Assembly: GCA_000611775.1 (NCBI GenBank) | Contig: KK106984.1 | Span: forward strand, 3,635,341 to 3,699,340 | Reading direction: 5' to 3' | DNA from: Umbilicaria muhlenbergii | Lineage: Eukaryota; Ascomycota; Lecanoromycetes; Umbilicariales; Umbilicariaceae | DNA: 64,000 bases | Shown: piece after piece, positions 1 through 15,225 of the stretch | How the letters are laid out: the number at the start of each line of letters is the position of its first letter | Numbering within the stretch: the stretch's first letter is position 1 | Program-made: the position numbers and the translations under genes | The notes under the pieces: generated by a model | What the model was told of the DNA's origin: nothing | The model's database searches: none | Seen by the model: the letters and a program-made list of their open reading frames with translations, nothing else

Positions 1-830
1 CTGTGAAGCTACTTAGGTGAGTGATAAGCTTTTGCTATACGAAGCTTCCGATTCAGAGTATCAGGCACATAGGATTTGATCGCCATAACCTCATCAAGCT
101 TGTCTGCATCTCCCGACAATGTCACACTTTCGGGGCTATTCTCGCAAGCAATGACTACCCCTGGAATGAGATAAGGGGAGACCTCGTTGCGCCCCAGGCC
201 AATTGCAGCCATGGCCCCGGCGTGATCTTGTCTTTTTGTAGCTCGGCCACGGTAGTATGCGATGATAATACCTTCTGCGGCGGTGATCGAGCCACAAGCA
301 TACGCGGCTCCGATCTCTCCAGATGAACCACCTACTACACAATGCGGTTTTATATTCCATAACCGAAGAAGGTTGACAAGGCCAATCTGAAGCGCGGTAC
401 AAAGAGGTTGTGAGAACTCGGAATCATCCAGATTGCTGAGATGTTGAGGCTTGAGAAGCTCATCTACCATCGTTAGCAAGCACTGAAGATTGGTTCAGGA
501 TTTCCTACCTTCAATGGTCCATGATGGTGGATTAGAGCATTACGCCAGGACTTGGTCCATAGCTCTAATATCTTCACAATATGATGAATAATGTGCATAC
601 ACTTATTTTCCCATTTCGGCCCATTGAGCTCCTTGGCCTGTGAAGACGAAATCATCTTCGGCGGTTTTGCTGACCTGGCTGGGACCGCGAACTCCATTGA
701 CTTGAGAGTGAGGGAGGATGTAGCGGCTTCAACGGGTACCCTCCTCCTGTCATTTAGCAACACCGCATTGTGCAACTTGGCGGGGCCTTCATGCAGAAAT
801 AGGAGATCAGAGGTGACCTGAGTTGTCAAT
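1..830 (-). pseudogene. Polyketide synthase fossil (acyltransferase region), broken
   Basis: This is a remnant of a fungal iterative type I polyketide synthase, read on the minus strand and continuing past the left edge. Between about 9 and 479 the translation resembles the acyltransferase domain around its nucleophile elbow (a GxSSGE-type motif followed by an AAYA-like stretch and a YYRGRA segment). The part upstream (473-830) has a faint trace of the start of the same domain. The element is broken in several places and is treated as a fossil. Only a piece of a gene that would normally span 6-8 kb is in view, so the class of product cannot be told. Confidence 0.7.
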
Positions 831-1463
831 TAGAAGAGTTAGCAAGTTGACGTTTCACAAGACTGAAAATATCTTCACTCCTTAATCACCAGACGAATTT
901 GTTATAAGTGACTGCTCAATATCATGTTCATCAGTGGATTATATTGACTGAATGAAGCGACCGAGAATATCGTGTCAATGACTTCGTCAGCCCCCATGAA
1001 GCTCGCCGGCACAACAGCGGTTCCCGTCGTCAGCAGTCACTTCCCCTCGGCGACCCAGACACTCCCGAGTCCATCGAGTGATAGACAGGGAGGCAATGGC
1101 CGGCGCTGGCTGGTTGAATTACCGACGGGCAGCCTTTCGATACATGTGTGAGACGTGCTAGTATTACGTATGATTCGGACATACGACTCTTGGCAGCGTT
1201 CCCGTGCGGCCCTTCGCAGTCCCCTTCGTAATTCCTCCTTCCCTCCCCATCTTTACCGTATCGTAACCATCTCCACCTGCGCAAATCCGCATCGCCACCA
1301 AAGGTTACCAGGTCCCGACTAGTCGAATACGACTCGAGTACTCTCATACAAGTCGCATACGACTTAGCAGCCCGTCTTTCGCAACGCCTCGCATTCCTTC
1401 CTCCGCCCCGCCCATTGTTTCATACACGGGCAACGGAAACGAAAACGGAAACGAAAACGAAGG
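831..1463. other. Intergenic region with AGTCG/CGACT half-sites
   Basis: I see no coding sequence here. The stretch 1316-1364 holds a cluster of CGACT/AGTCG half-sites in inverted orientation, including two copies of AGTCG-N4-CGACT at 1321-1334 and 1351-1364. The last 35 bases before the next start codon are a purine-rich run with a 12-base unit (GGAAACGAAAAC) twice, likely 5' leader. Confidence 0.5.
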
Positions 1464-2577
1464 ATGGGGAGAATAGGTGACGCCGAGGTGCACGCCGCGT
1501 TCGTCGAGTTCCGCGCAAAAGAGAACGACAAGGTATTCTTATTTATCTTTCATACCATCGCCACGCCAACGACACACATCGCCCCCATTCCCATTCCCAA
1601 TCCTATCCACACCTCTCTTCTCCGTCATCCCATCCATCCCAACAACAATGACCCCGCTCACCCCTCCAAGTGCCTCTCCGCCCAATGCATCTACTGCGAG
1701 TCCGTCCGCGCCAAGAACACCTCCCGCCAACGCGTCCACCTGCTCGAATGTCCCGCCTACCTGAACGCCATGAAAGAGCATAACCCGGACAATCCTATCT
1801 TGCACGAGGCCGTCAACGGCTCCCCCGCCCACCCTCCCTCGAGTTCCAAAACTCCCGGCAGCTCGTCGAAGAAAAGAGACCATGAAGTCATGCTCAATGG
1901 CTTTCAGGGCGACAGTACGGGAGCCCGTGGATTTCCCATTCCGAAACCCACGCTCGAAAGGGACTTTCAGATGAGCGTGCAGCTGAACCCGAAGATTAGC
2001 GTTGGGCCGGGCATCTGGGGCCAGAGGGAATGGGTCAGTTTCGTGAGCGGGCATTGGAATGGCCGATGGGGGAAAGGCACCGTCGTGGTACGTTCTGCTC
2101 TCATCTTTGGACCCCATTCAGAGTCCCTTCCCAACCCCTCTCGAGACTCCCAATCTAATCACCTTCCCCCCAGCCCGGCGGGCAAGACTCGCAACTCGTC
2201 GCCCCCGACCTAAGCACGCATCTATCCGCCAACTACCTGCTCCAAACGCACGACCACCCGCCCGCCTACATCGCCGTCAAGACCGAAGGCTGGCGCGTCG
2301 GGCCTCGCGACATCCTCGAGAAATTGATGGATCCCGCCCAGGCGGACGAGGTAGACCCGAAGTTGTATAGTTATCGTATCAATGTTAGTATGGAGACAGG
2401 CGATGGTCGCTATTTGCATTTGAACACGGGTATGTGGGTGGGGAGCGGCATTAGGAGGGGTGGGGAAGGTGAGTTATTGTTCTGCTCTTGGGGAGGGGGA
2501 GCGAGTTGGGGGACGGGGTAAGCGATGGAGGCTAATGGTGTGGAATAGTAATTTATGATGCGTATCGGGTTCTCTGA
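1464..2577 (+). CDS. BED-like zinc finger plus DUF3237 protein
   Basis: Proposed exons are 1464-1532, 1671-2087, 2174-2468 and 2549-2577, giving 269 residues. The second exon opens with a CxxC...H...C zinc-binding pattern (CIYCESVRAKNTSRQRVHLL), a motif I know from fungal BED-like proteins. The rest, from about residue 85, resembles DUF3237 (UPF0311), a small beta-barrel family of unknown biochemistry, ending in a YLHLNTGMWVG-type strand and an IYDAYRVL tail. The first intron (138 bp) is inferred: it keeps the frame open, but its translation is low-complexity and removing it joins KENDK to CLSAQC as expected for the zinc finger. If it were retained the protein would have 315 residues. The job is unknown; a DNA-linked role is only suggested by the finger. 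Confidence 0.75.
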
Positions 2578-3575
2578 ACGATGCCCGGGCGGGAGAGGCT
2601 TGCTGAGGTGGAGCGACGGGGCACAAATGGATGATTCGGTTTGCTAAAAGGGATGGAGCTGGGCGAAGTCGGGATATCAATTACCTCAGGCGCTTAGGGC
2701 TTGGTGTAAAACTCGCGCAGTTATGCAGGTGTACGCGAACATATGGGCTTGTCATTCATATATTCAGCTTGCTAGATAATGTCTTTACCGCTTCTCTGAA
2801 TACAACCGTTCCAATATCTTGTTTCTTTTGCATCAGAAACAAGACATGGATAGTTCTACCCGATGATTGTGGATATGGGCATAACCTCTGCTGTAAACTC
2901 CGCCAGAATCGCGTCCGATCCCACCAGGGTCGGCCTTACCCATCAAGCCTTGATCTCATAAGAAAGATCGATCGAATCGCAGACCTAGTCAGAGGTGACA
3001 GGCAAGCCCGGGGACCGGTTAGGGTCAGCGTGAAACAGCCTGGACGAAATTTTGTAGCTTTGAACCTCTCTTCCCTCCAGATGTCAGCACCTCCTCACGC
3101 ACGCCTAGAAGGATCAACACCCCACGACGCATAACGTAGCTCGCGCTGTTGGAATTTTTCACTCTAGGAACACTCGAGGGCCGGCAACGAAGTGGGAAGA
3201 GCTTCGGACTGGCGTGACAAATACGGTTCCAATTCCGCACGGGATGCCATCACATAGCGTAGTAAACACAGAGAAGCGCAAAGAGCGGGCGAAGGGGGGT
3301 GATGAGTGTTCAAACAGTATTTTAGTTGGGGGAATCGATCGCTGTAAATGCCATGCCATGCCACGAAAAGATGAAAGAAAGAAAAAAGGACAGCACAAGC
3401 CCACCCAATGCATACAACCAATCGACCCGCTCCTCCAAACCCCAAAAACACCCACCCTCAATCGCCCCGCTCAACACCGAGCGCATACCAGAACATCACA
3501 TACCGAAAAAGAAGATCTATGGTATATTCCACCCTCCAACCCCTCAAAGAACGCTTCCATTAGTTACCCATCTCA
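2578..3575. other. Intergenic region between convergent genes
   Basis: This lies between the 3' ends of two convergent genes. A 167-residue open frame at 2631-3134 has no recognisable domain and no coding-like composition, so I do not call it. The part around 3340-3400 has short CCATG and GAAA repeats and is probably untranslated trailer. Confidence 0.4.
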
Positions 3576-5130
3576 TCAAGCCACCATCCACCAAACCCCC
3601 CCAATGACCCCAACCAACACCAACGCCGTCAATAACCCCGCCCCGGCCTTATCCCCCGTCGTAATGGTACTCTTCGCCATCCCCGTCGGCGTCGTCGTCG
3701 TCCCCGTCCCCGCCGACGGATCACCCTTACTCGTCCCCCCGGACACGGTCGTAACGGGCGGATCGACCTTCGCGATCAAATTCGACGCAATGACCTCCAT
3801 CGCGCTCATCTGCTGGCCGACGCCGAAAGTGCCGTCCCAGACGCCCAGATTCGTCCACTTGAGGCCGCAGGTGACGCCGTCCGGGCCGCCGCTGCATTGC
3901 TTGGCGGCGGCGACGGCGGAGGCTTGCAGTTTGGGCATGATGAAGTTGGTGGTGAAGGCGGCCATTTTGGTGGTGGCGGCCATCCAGCGGGCCAGGTAGG
4001 CTTTGAAGGAGAGTTGGTCGACGTCGCATTTGCCGTTGCCTTCGCACGCCACTTCGTACATGACGTTGGGGACAGTGGGGGAGAAGAAGACTTCGGTGGC
4101 GTTGAGGATGCCTTCGGTTCGGGCTTGCCAGAGGGCGGAGCCGTTGGTCTGTTTGATGTTGTTAGTAGAGGCACGCAAGTTGGGGGGTTTGAGGACTGCT
4201 TACGTAGTTGTACATGGTCGCCGCTCCGAGCAAGTAAACGCCGGCGTTGTAGGTCCATTGATAATGGTTCAATCGTGTGCAATTTATGGTATCATCCGTC
4301 CCATCAAATACCTCAAATTTGGGGCTCAAGAGGCCAACTGCCGTCACCCAATCATATGACTTGACGGCCCATTCGGCGTACGTGGCATTGCCGGTGTACC
4401 TCGCCAGACGTGCGGCCAGGTTGAAGAAACAGCCATTGGAAATGGAGTTTTTGTAGTCGTATCCACTATTAAAGCTAAAGATCTGCCACCTTAACCCACC
4501 TGCACACGTCGACTCGTCCCATCGGGCAGCTTGTGTGTTGAACACCGCCTGAGCGAGGGAAAGCCACTGCGGAGAGCCTTCCGGAGGATCTGGGAATTTT
4601 TGCTCGGCGGCGGACATGGCGGCCAAGCCCCAAAAGCCTTGGTCGTCGTTACCCTCCGTTTTCGTTTGATTTGGCGGCATGTAATCGTTGTCTGGGCCGA
4701 CTTGAAAGAGCATAGCTTCTGTCGTTACCTCGTTGTAGGTAGCGTCTCCAGTGTAATACCAGTAATCTATCAGGGTTCCAAACATCGCTCCGGCTTCCCA
4801 CCAATAGTACGGCGCTGGAAGATTACCAGGGATACCTCCCGTGAGGTTTCCGGTGTAATAGGACATCATGCCATGTGCGAGTGTTGAGGCAGCAGACGTA
4901 ATGGATTCTGTGAAGGAAACAGTCAGCCGCACAGTCGTGTATGACTACCAGAATGACTGAAAAGTGTCCGGTGAAACGGATGCGCCGGGAAGGTATCCTC
5001 TCTACATACCAGTACTTGTTAAGTCTAATTGTATCCCCGATACCAGAGTGCTGCTGCAAAGTAATGACCCTGCTATACCACTCCACAATCGCGACGACCC
5101 TCGAGTCGAGAGATGTGTGGAGAATATCAT
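3576..5130 (-). CDS. GH76 alpha-1,6-mannanase-like cell-wall protein (Dfg5/Dcw1 family)
   Basis: Three exons, 5010-5130, 4204-4907 and 3576-4148, give 465 residues. The first exon encodes a secretory signal (about residues 1-33), and its GTATGT donor joins in frame to [17 protein letters not shown]. The body shows hallmarks of glycoside hydrolase family 76: [20 protein letters not shown], and the catalytic Asp pair in NDDQGFW. The C-terminus has a Ser/Thr/Gly spacer and then a hydrophobic tail with no charged end, the usual layout for a GPI anchor. Family members Dfg5 and Dcw1 in yeast are thought to transfer GPI-linked mannoproteins to wall glucan, so the likely site of action is the plasma membrane and wall. 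Several N-glycosylation sequons are present. No odd features. Confidence 0.93.
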
Positions 5131-7044
5131 AACGAGCGACTAAGTCGAGATCCTTTGCAGGATGGCCTGCGAGTGTGTATTTGCAAGACGCCAATTGTGG
5201 ACTGGATCTCGAACTAAGGTGATGAGACAAAACCGGTTTGCGCCGTTTTGGATGTCCAACAACTGGTCCCAACTTTCGAGACGAATATGATTTAGGCCTC
5301 AGTCTCCCACAATGGTCTTTGGTGATTGTCTTCGCCGAAAGAGGCTTGTTTTCTGTCTATACTCTTGTCCTTGAACTTTCAAGCGAGCGACTGTCGGTTG
5401 CTTGACCGGAGTTCGATCGGATAGCGAATGGTGCTGAGTGTAAGCATGGAGTGACCAAATTGTCGATGAGCAGGAAATCGGTTTCAACGAACGTAGTGGG
5501 AGTAGAGTGGCGACAGGAACGTGGAAGGAAAACCGGAGAATAGAGTTGATGGTGATGATGGGGCCTTGCAGTAAGTTGGGGGTTGAAGGAGAGTATTCGC
5601 GGCCCTGCTTTAGACAGACAGCAGCGTTGGGAGGCGCTTCAGGCGTTGCCAGGGGGCGAGTTCCGAATAAGGACTAGCGTTTCGACTGGTCGTCTGCCTC
5701 AGTACGAGTACTCCAGTCGATGTAAGATTACCTTACTCCATCTCTTGTTGATCACGGTAACAAGAGGGCGCGATCATTCAGTGGTATTCATTGCTAGAAC
5801 AACTGAAGGACTCCTGAGCGTCGTGATACAACTGTTGTAGTAGTGACCTGGCTTTTGACCTCAACCTCGCCTTTCTGCGGCGGTCTGGCACTCGCTCGGT
5901 TTCAGCGTGGCCGATCATCGACACCGAGCTCTCGTCAGCGTCGTGTACCATTTCTATTTTTACTCGTAAGGCTGACAGCACTAGATCACCCATTTGGGCT
6001 TCATTCTTTTGTGAAGTTGGCGCTCCATTTCTTCATGTTAATGAAGCCGTCCCAAGTTGGGTCTTCAACTGCTTCTTCAAATACATAATGCCTACGGGCG
6101 CAAAAGATGTACAGGATAATGTGATTTACTAACCCTCACCGCCGACGCAGAAGCTTTGCCTGTGCCAATATTATCTCTGAGAGGCCTACTTCAGGAAGTT
6201 CGCGGTGATGGTGCTCAGCCTCTGATCGCCCGGATAGCTTCAGTATCTATCTGATCGGACGAGCTTAGCTCGAGGAAGGCGGACGTTAAGATCTTACGAC
6301 TGCCAGGAAACTTAACGACTTGCAACGTCTCCATGCTTGACTATCAGAGAATAGTGCGGTCTCTGATGCACTGGGCATGCCGTATATCTTTCATGTGACT
6401 ACAGGCGGAGCTCTGCAATGGAAAAGAAACAGACCATGGAAATGTCAAATCTACTTGGTGGGGACAGTCACGTCGAGTAAGACGGGTCTCAGTCACTTGA
6501 ATGTGCTGATAGCGATGATATCATGGGAGCCAAGTCTCAGTGGTAGACTGACACTAGATTCAAGTGTAATGTCTTTGCAATGCTTGCCACCGTCCAAGTC
6601 CGTGGCAGATCCTTGGATGTGGAGGATAGTCTGAGTACATTAGTCTTACGGGCTTGCTTCCAGCAAATTTAGTAGAGTACTGATGGCCCATCCGTGCTCC
6701 ATATATGTGATTCTCATGACATACATTGAATAAAGAGCCTCTCCTTAAGGCAACTGTGTACTCATAGCATACGTAATTTGGATGGCGCGGGTGCAAGCTA
6801 GAGTCTGAAGGCAGAAGCATGAAGCATCAAGGTATTGAAGACCCCTTTGGAGGCGAGGCTTGGCGCGCTATTCCTGGCGATCGCCTTACCTTACACATCA
6901 GCCTCCCCAGACAACCAACTTCATCCTCAGCATCGTTACGACCTCACGACATCGCTACAGACAAAAACATCCTGCAAATAAAGCTGTCAAGCTTCGATAA
7001 TCTGATACACAAACCCCGAGCGACATCCACATCACTTCGTAGCC
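5131..7044. other. Gene-poor intergenic region
   Basis: About 1.9 kb between the divergent GH76 and synaptobrevin genes. Only short open frames occur (up to about 85 codons), none with a recognisable domain. The first few hundred bases probably hold the GH76 promoter and the last few hundred the promoter and leader of the SNARE gene. I see no repeat or mobile element. Confidence 0.4.
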
Positions 7045-7872
7045 ATGGCCGACCGCGAGGCACCCTACGATCCATATATCCCGTCAGGAGCCGCCGCGCC
7101 AGGTGGGAGTCAGGGACAACATGGTGGCAATCAGAGAACAGCTGCACTTCAAGCGGTAGGTTCTCCATACTCCTTTTGCCACCGTTGTGTTGTCGCAGAC
7201 GACTATGGTCGGATTGAAACGTCGGCGATGGATTATGCAACTGCGGCGATCATCGACTTAGACATCGACATCAGCATCTGCGCGACTCACATCAAAGTAA
7301 CAAACATGCATCATTTCGGCATCTGCCGGACGTCGTGAAATCATTCTTGTGGTGGAGCGTCATAGGAGTGAGATGTGAAGGATGATTTTCTGAGTTCTGG
7401 GTTTCTTATGGGAGAAACATCGTCAACAAGCATTTGAGATCAAAACATTGGAAGCACAAGAAGGGCATATCATCCTGCGATTTGAAGAGCTCAGTCGATG
7501 GGGTCTTACAATGAAAAAGGGTAGTCCGAGAAAGTGCTCTTGCTAATTCGCGTCTACTACAGCAAATCGACGACACAGTCGGCGTTATGCGTGAAAACAT
7601 CAACAAGGTCTCCCAGCGGGGAGAGCGCCTCGATTCGCTACAAGACAAGACCGACAACCTTGCTGTCTCTGCCCAGGGCTTTAGGCGTGGCGCAAATCGG
7701 GTGCGAAAGCAGATGTGGTGGAAAGACATGAAGATGCGCATGTGCTTAATCGCGGGCATCATTCTTCTGTTGATTGTCATTATCGTCCCTTCCGGTATGT
7801 TTCTACACTCCAAAGCTTTTTTGGTATGACTCTAATAAGTTTCGTGCAGTCGTTGCGTCCAAGCACCATTAG
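7045..7872 (+). CDS. SNC1: Synaptobrevin/VAMP v-SNARE (Snc1 type)
   Basis: Exons 7045-7155, 7563-7794 and 7850-7872 give 121 residues, close to yeast Snc1 (117). The protein has a short Pro/Gly-rich head, then a SNARE helix starting at [20 protein letters not shown] with the central zero-layer arginine in [10 protein letters not shown], a WWKDMKMRM juxtamembrane segment and a single C-terminal anchor ([19 protein letters not shown]) followed by a short luminal tail. It should act on secretory and endocytic recycling vesicles, pairing with plasma-membrane t-SNAREs at hyphal tips. The first intron is unusually long (407 bp); the other is 55 bp. Exon joins are clean in all phases. Confidence 0.95.
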
Positions 7873-11948
<4,076 letters not shown>

Positions 11949-12903
11949 GAGAGGGAAAGAGGGCTACCCATGCCGGGCAGTATGCCGGGTGGGAGTGAGA
12001 AAAAGGGTGGAATTGTATGGAGAGGTTATATCCTACGTTCTGGGGTGTAAATAGGTATAATGAACATCGAGTGTATCACTGTTGGAGTATCGCTTTTGTT
12101 TGCGAAGATGATAACCTGTGGCCCCAAAAGCAACAACTCGCCCTCTCGAGCAGCTGATGAACAAGTGCTTTAGACGTCGTCCCGCGTTGTGACTCTCCCA
12201 TATCCACCTATTCGGGCAATGGACTGTCCATACTTTGGTTCGTAGATGGAAGAATCGTGCTAGGGTCTGAGGAGTCTGAAGAGTCCCCGCTAGCACACTT
12301 CCGATTAGGCGGAGCGGTTCAGCCTAATTAGTGCTAAAGCACCCGAGGACATCCTTTTATTGTTCGACCACTTTGCCTTGTAAATTGTGTGCCGTTGCGC
12401 CCTAATTTACAGGCAATACGGCATCCGCTTTTAGACTGGTCAAGAGTGGTACACCACTGTGACGCACTGTGCATTGCTTTGCTTCTCAGCCTTGCTTCTC
12501 AGCCTTGCTTCTCAGCCTTGTCTGAGCTCTACCACGGCATCCTTATCAACGCGCGACTTGACAGACCACACAATGGACGTCCTGGAAGTGAGGCAGATCT
12601 TACGGTGGTGCAATGGTTGCACAGTCGTGCCTCCTCAGCCGCACGAGATTGCAGGGAGCCACAAGCGAAGTGGTGTTGGCTCTGCAGATTGACCTCGAGG
12701 CTGAAGTTGTCAGGCTACATCATCAGAAAAGCATACTCCACATCAACTTGGCGACCACTGCAACCTATCACTAATCTTTGCCGGTTTTCTCGCTATCTAT
12801 ACACTGTTCTAACTTGTTGTTTTGTCGAGACTGAACACACGGAAGTGCGAAGCTGCCGAGCCCAGGCTTTGAAAAGATAGTGTACGCTGGAGAGACTGTC
12901 AGG
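11949..12903. other. Intergenic region and unresolved 5' end of the next gene
   Basis: The first 100 bases are the arg-6 trailer. Three exact copies of a 13-base unit lie at 12481-12519. The part from about 12570 may hold 5' exons of the downstream gene: an ATG at 12573 (MDVLE) is followed by a possible 100-bp intron (12588-12687) and an open stretch of 28 codons, but I could not find a donor that links it to the main frame. Confidence 0.4.
12481..12519. repeat. 13-bp tandem repeat, 3 copies
   Basis: The unit GCTTCTCAGCCTT is present three times in a row without mismatch, with a degenerate partial copy just before it. It lies upstream of the unknown 774-residue gene. Confidence 0.9.
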
Positions 12904-15225
12904 ATGCCGGCAAATATTGGGCTTCAGATCTCATTAGAGCTTTCAAAGATCCTTCCAATAAGGTCCATCGTTGATACTGTCGGTTCCCAGGTCTTAAAGT
13001 TGGCACGCGACCTTCGACTCTCCGGATCAGACATCGTCGTGGAGGAAGATCTCGCCGAAGTCTTTGGAAGAGGACAAATCAATCCAGAATTAGAGGCAAA
13101 GTTTAAAGACGTTGTCAAGATTCACAATTTCGTTCCCTTATCGCACGGTTGCGTGATCAGCCTTGACTCAGGGCCTGGCCCTACTATGATTCACGCATTT
13201 CGTGAGAAACGGTACTTCGCAATGGTCATACAGTTATCTTTACTCGCTTGGATGCATTCCCGGCAGGACCTAGCCTCCATGCTGTCTCAGGCGATGACAG
13301 AGCGTTCCGACATGGGTGTGCCAGAGGCATCCCCAGGTCCTGGCATTGACGGTATCATGATGACACTTACGGCATGCAGCTCCCAGTCAAGTGCTTTTTC
13401 TTGGGCGGATTATGTTCAACAAGTCAATTGCCGACTTCGAGCATCCATTACCAAGTATTACTTTCACTCTGATCATCTTAAGCTCACCCAACCCCTTCTT
13501 TTGGCCGCAATGGACTATTTGTATCTTGTTCAGAGATTTCCCGAGGAGAGGAAAATAACCGTATCCAACGCAGTAGGCTCCATTACCCTCATCATCTGGG
13601 CGCACTACATCCTTGGACTCACTGTTGCTGTTGTTGAACCCCTGTTAGATACAACACTTGTCTTTGGCAATCATCAAAGTCCTCACATGACAATTACATG
13701 GCGTGAAGCAAAAGATATCGAAAAGGAATACCTCAGTTGGCCTTCAACCAGCGATGATGCTGGGCCTGAGATCCGCCTTCTTGATTCGAAAATGTCAGTT
13801 GTTCTAGAGTCAACGCAGGAAGCCGAGGGGCGAAGTGACATCAGTGCTGATGAGCGACACTCTCTCGCAAACTATGGCGTTACCTATTTGCAGCGGTTAT
13901 TCAATACCGTTGCGATCACCAGCGACAATGATCCCATCTATGAAGAGTCAGCAAAATGGGCTACTGCACTGGCAATTCACGCAGACAGGCGGCTCGACCG
14001 CAAAATCGAGCTCGATGATTCAAGTGTTGACTTTGATGCCCTTGAAGGACGATATCCTGCCGCTTCTGTTGATATTTGGAGAATCCTAGCATCTGCGAGG
14101 CTCATATTCGCAGACATTCCTTTGCAGGCTGCGCATATTGATAGCTACGCTAAGTTTCTTAGCGAAACGGCCCTAGATGAGGATAATCTCCCCAGCACGT
14201 TCAACGCTTTTTTGAAGAGGGTCCCAAACAATCAACCCCGTTCCCCCGCTGCAAGACATCTCTATAACATCAAGCACTTGGCAACGATTGTCTTGGTCTT
14301 TGCGCATGTGTCTGAGATTGAAAGCTGCGCAGACTTGCCTGTAGTGTTCCTCAATCCTGCTGATTTGGAATTGAATCTCTTGATAAATAAAGGCCCGAAA
14401 GAACGGTTAGAGTTGGGAGCCCGCAAAATATTTTCAACAGTAGCAAACCTATTAACGGGACAAGACTATTCACATGACCGCGACACCAGCCATTGCTTGT
14501 TCTTGAGCAGCGACTTCGGGTGGAGCGTGTTCCTAGATACCGTGGGCGACAAAGACCCGGGAGTCGTCAGGCCCGAGCTTGTGCATGTTAAGAGAGGGAC
14601 ACCTACCAATTCGAAAACAAAGGAACGCAAACTGCGAATACAAGACGGTGGCGGTCATAACACCGGGCGATCGCCGGATACCTATCCGTTATTGAGGGGC
14701 CTGGAATACCTACCAAGGCTTGCAGCAAGAGTCCATCCATCGAATGGCCGCCAAGAATACTGGGCCAGTCGCACTCAAGAATTTGAAGCTACCATTTACT
14801 TGTCTGTGGAACCTTCTCCTGAATGGCGCCAGCATCCTAGCGTTTCTCCTTGGCAACAGATCATAAAGTACGGGAGAATGCAGGAGAACCTCTGGAACTC
14901 GCATTCAACCCCCTATTGCGATCACCCTAGGGTCTCTGAACCCAAGCCCACAAAACTAGGCCCCGACGCCGTAGCTCTAATGGGGTTTGACTATATCAGT
15001 GAATTCATTGCGCATGACAATACTCATGACGTCTATCCAGAAAGGATTATCATCTACTTGTCTCGTGGAGATGCACGCATTCGCTGGTTGGCAATTGAGA
15101 ATGCACTCCTCGGAAGGATGGATCCGGTCTGTAGAGAAGTCATGCTGCGTACCGACGGCTGCTGCGATGCTTGCGCCCTAGAATATACTGCTTCACTTCC
15201 CGGGAGATGGACACTTATCCTTTAA
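12904..15225 (+). CDS. Large fungal protein of unknown function
   Basis: A continuous open frame of 773 codons from the first ATG; the frame is open upstream to 12835, and the 18 codons before the ATG (KLPSPGFEKIVYAGETVR) look protein-like, so the true start is probably in an upstream exon. No domain that I can name is present. Visible features are a helical, mostly soluble protein with a conserved-looking hydrophobic segment (SITLIIWAHYILGLTVAVVEPLL, cut here only for orientation around residues 225-247), an acidic middle part, and a Trp/Tyr-rich C-terminal part ending with clustered cysteines (DGCCDACALEY). The composition and codon use resemble the neighbouring genes, so it looks like a working gene. 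I recall similar proteins as uncharacterised members of a fungal family. No function is offered. Confidence 0.7.
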   Translation: MPANIGLQISLELSKILPIRSIVDTVGSQVLKLARDLRLSGSDIVVEEDLAEVFGRGQINPELEAKFKDVVKIHNFVPLSHGCVISLDSGPGPTMIHAFREKRYFAMVIQLSLLAWMHSRQDLASMLSQAMTERSDMGVPEASPGPGIDGIMMTLTACSSQSSAFSWADYVQQVNCRLRASITKYYFHSDHLKLTQPLLLAAMDYLYLVQRFPEERKITVSNAVGSITLIIWAHYILGLTVAVVEPLLDTTLVFGNHQSPHMTITWREAKDIEKEYLSWPSTSDDAGPEIRLLDSKMSVVLESTQEAEGRSDISADERHSLANYGVTYLQRLFNTVAITSDNDPIYEESAKWATALAIHADRRLDRKIELDDSSVDFDALEGRYPAASVDIWRILASARLIFADIPLQAAHIDSYAKFLSETALDEDNLPSTFNAFLKRVPNNQPRSPAARHLYNIKHLATIVLVFAHVSEIESCADLPVVFLNPADLELNLLINKGPKERLELGARKIFSTVANLLTGQDYSHDRDTSHCLFLSSDFGWSVFLDTVGDKDPGVVRPELVHVKRGTPTNSKTKERKLRIQDGGGHNTGRSPDTYPLLRGLEYLPRLAARVHPSNGRQEYWASRTQEFEATIYLSVEPSPEWRQHPSVSPWQQIIKYGRMQENLWNSHSTPYCDHPRVSEPKPTKLGPDAVALMGFDYISEFIAHDNTHDVYPERIIIYLSRGDARIRWLAIENALLGRMDPVCREVMLRTDGCCDACALEYTASLPGRWTLIL

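Noticed and set aside
2631-3134. 167-codon plus-strand open frame
   Set aside because: No recognisable domain, odd residue mix, and it lies between two gene 3' ends; most likely chance.
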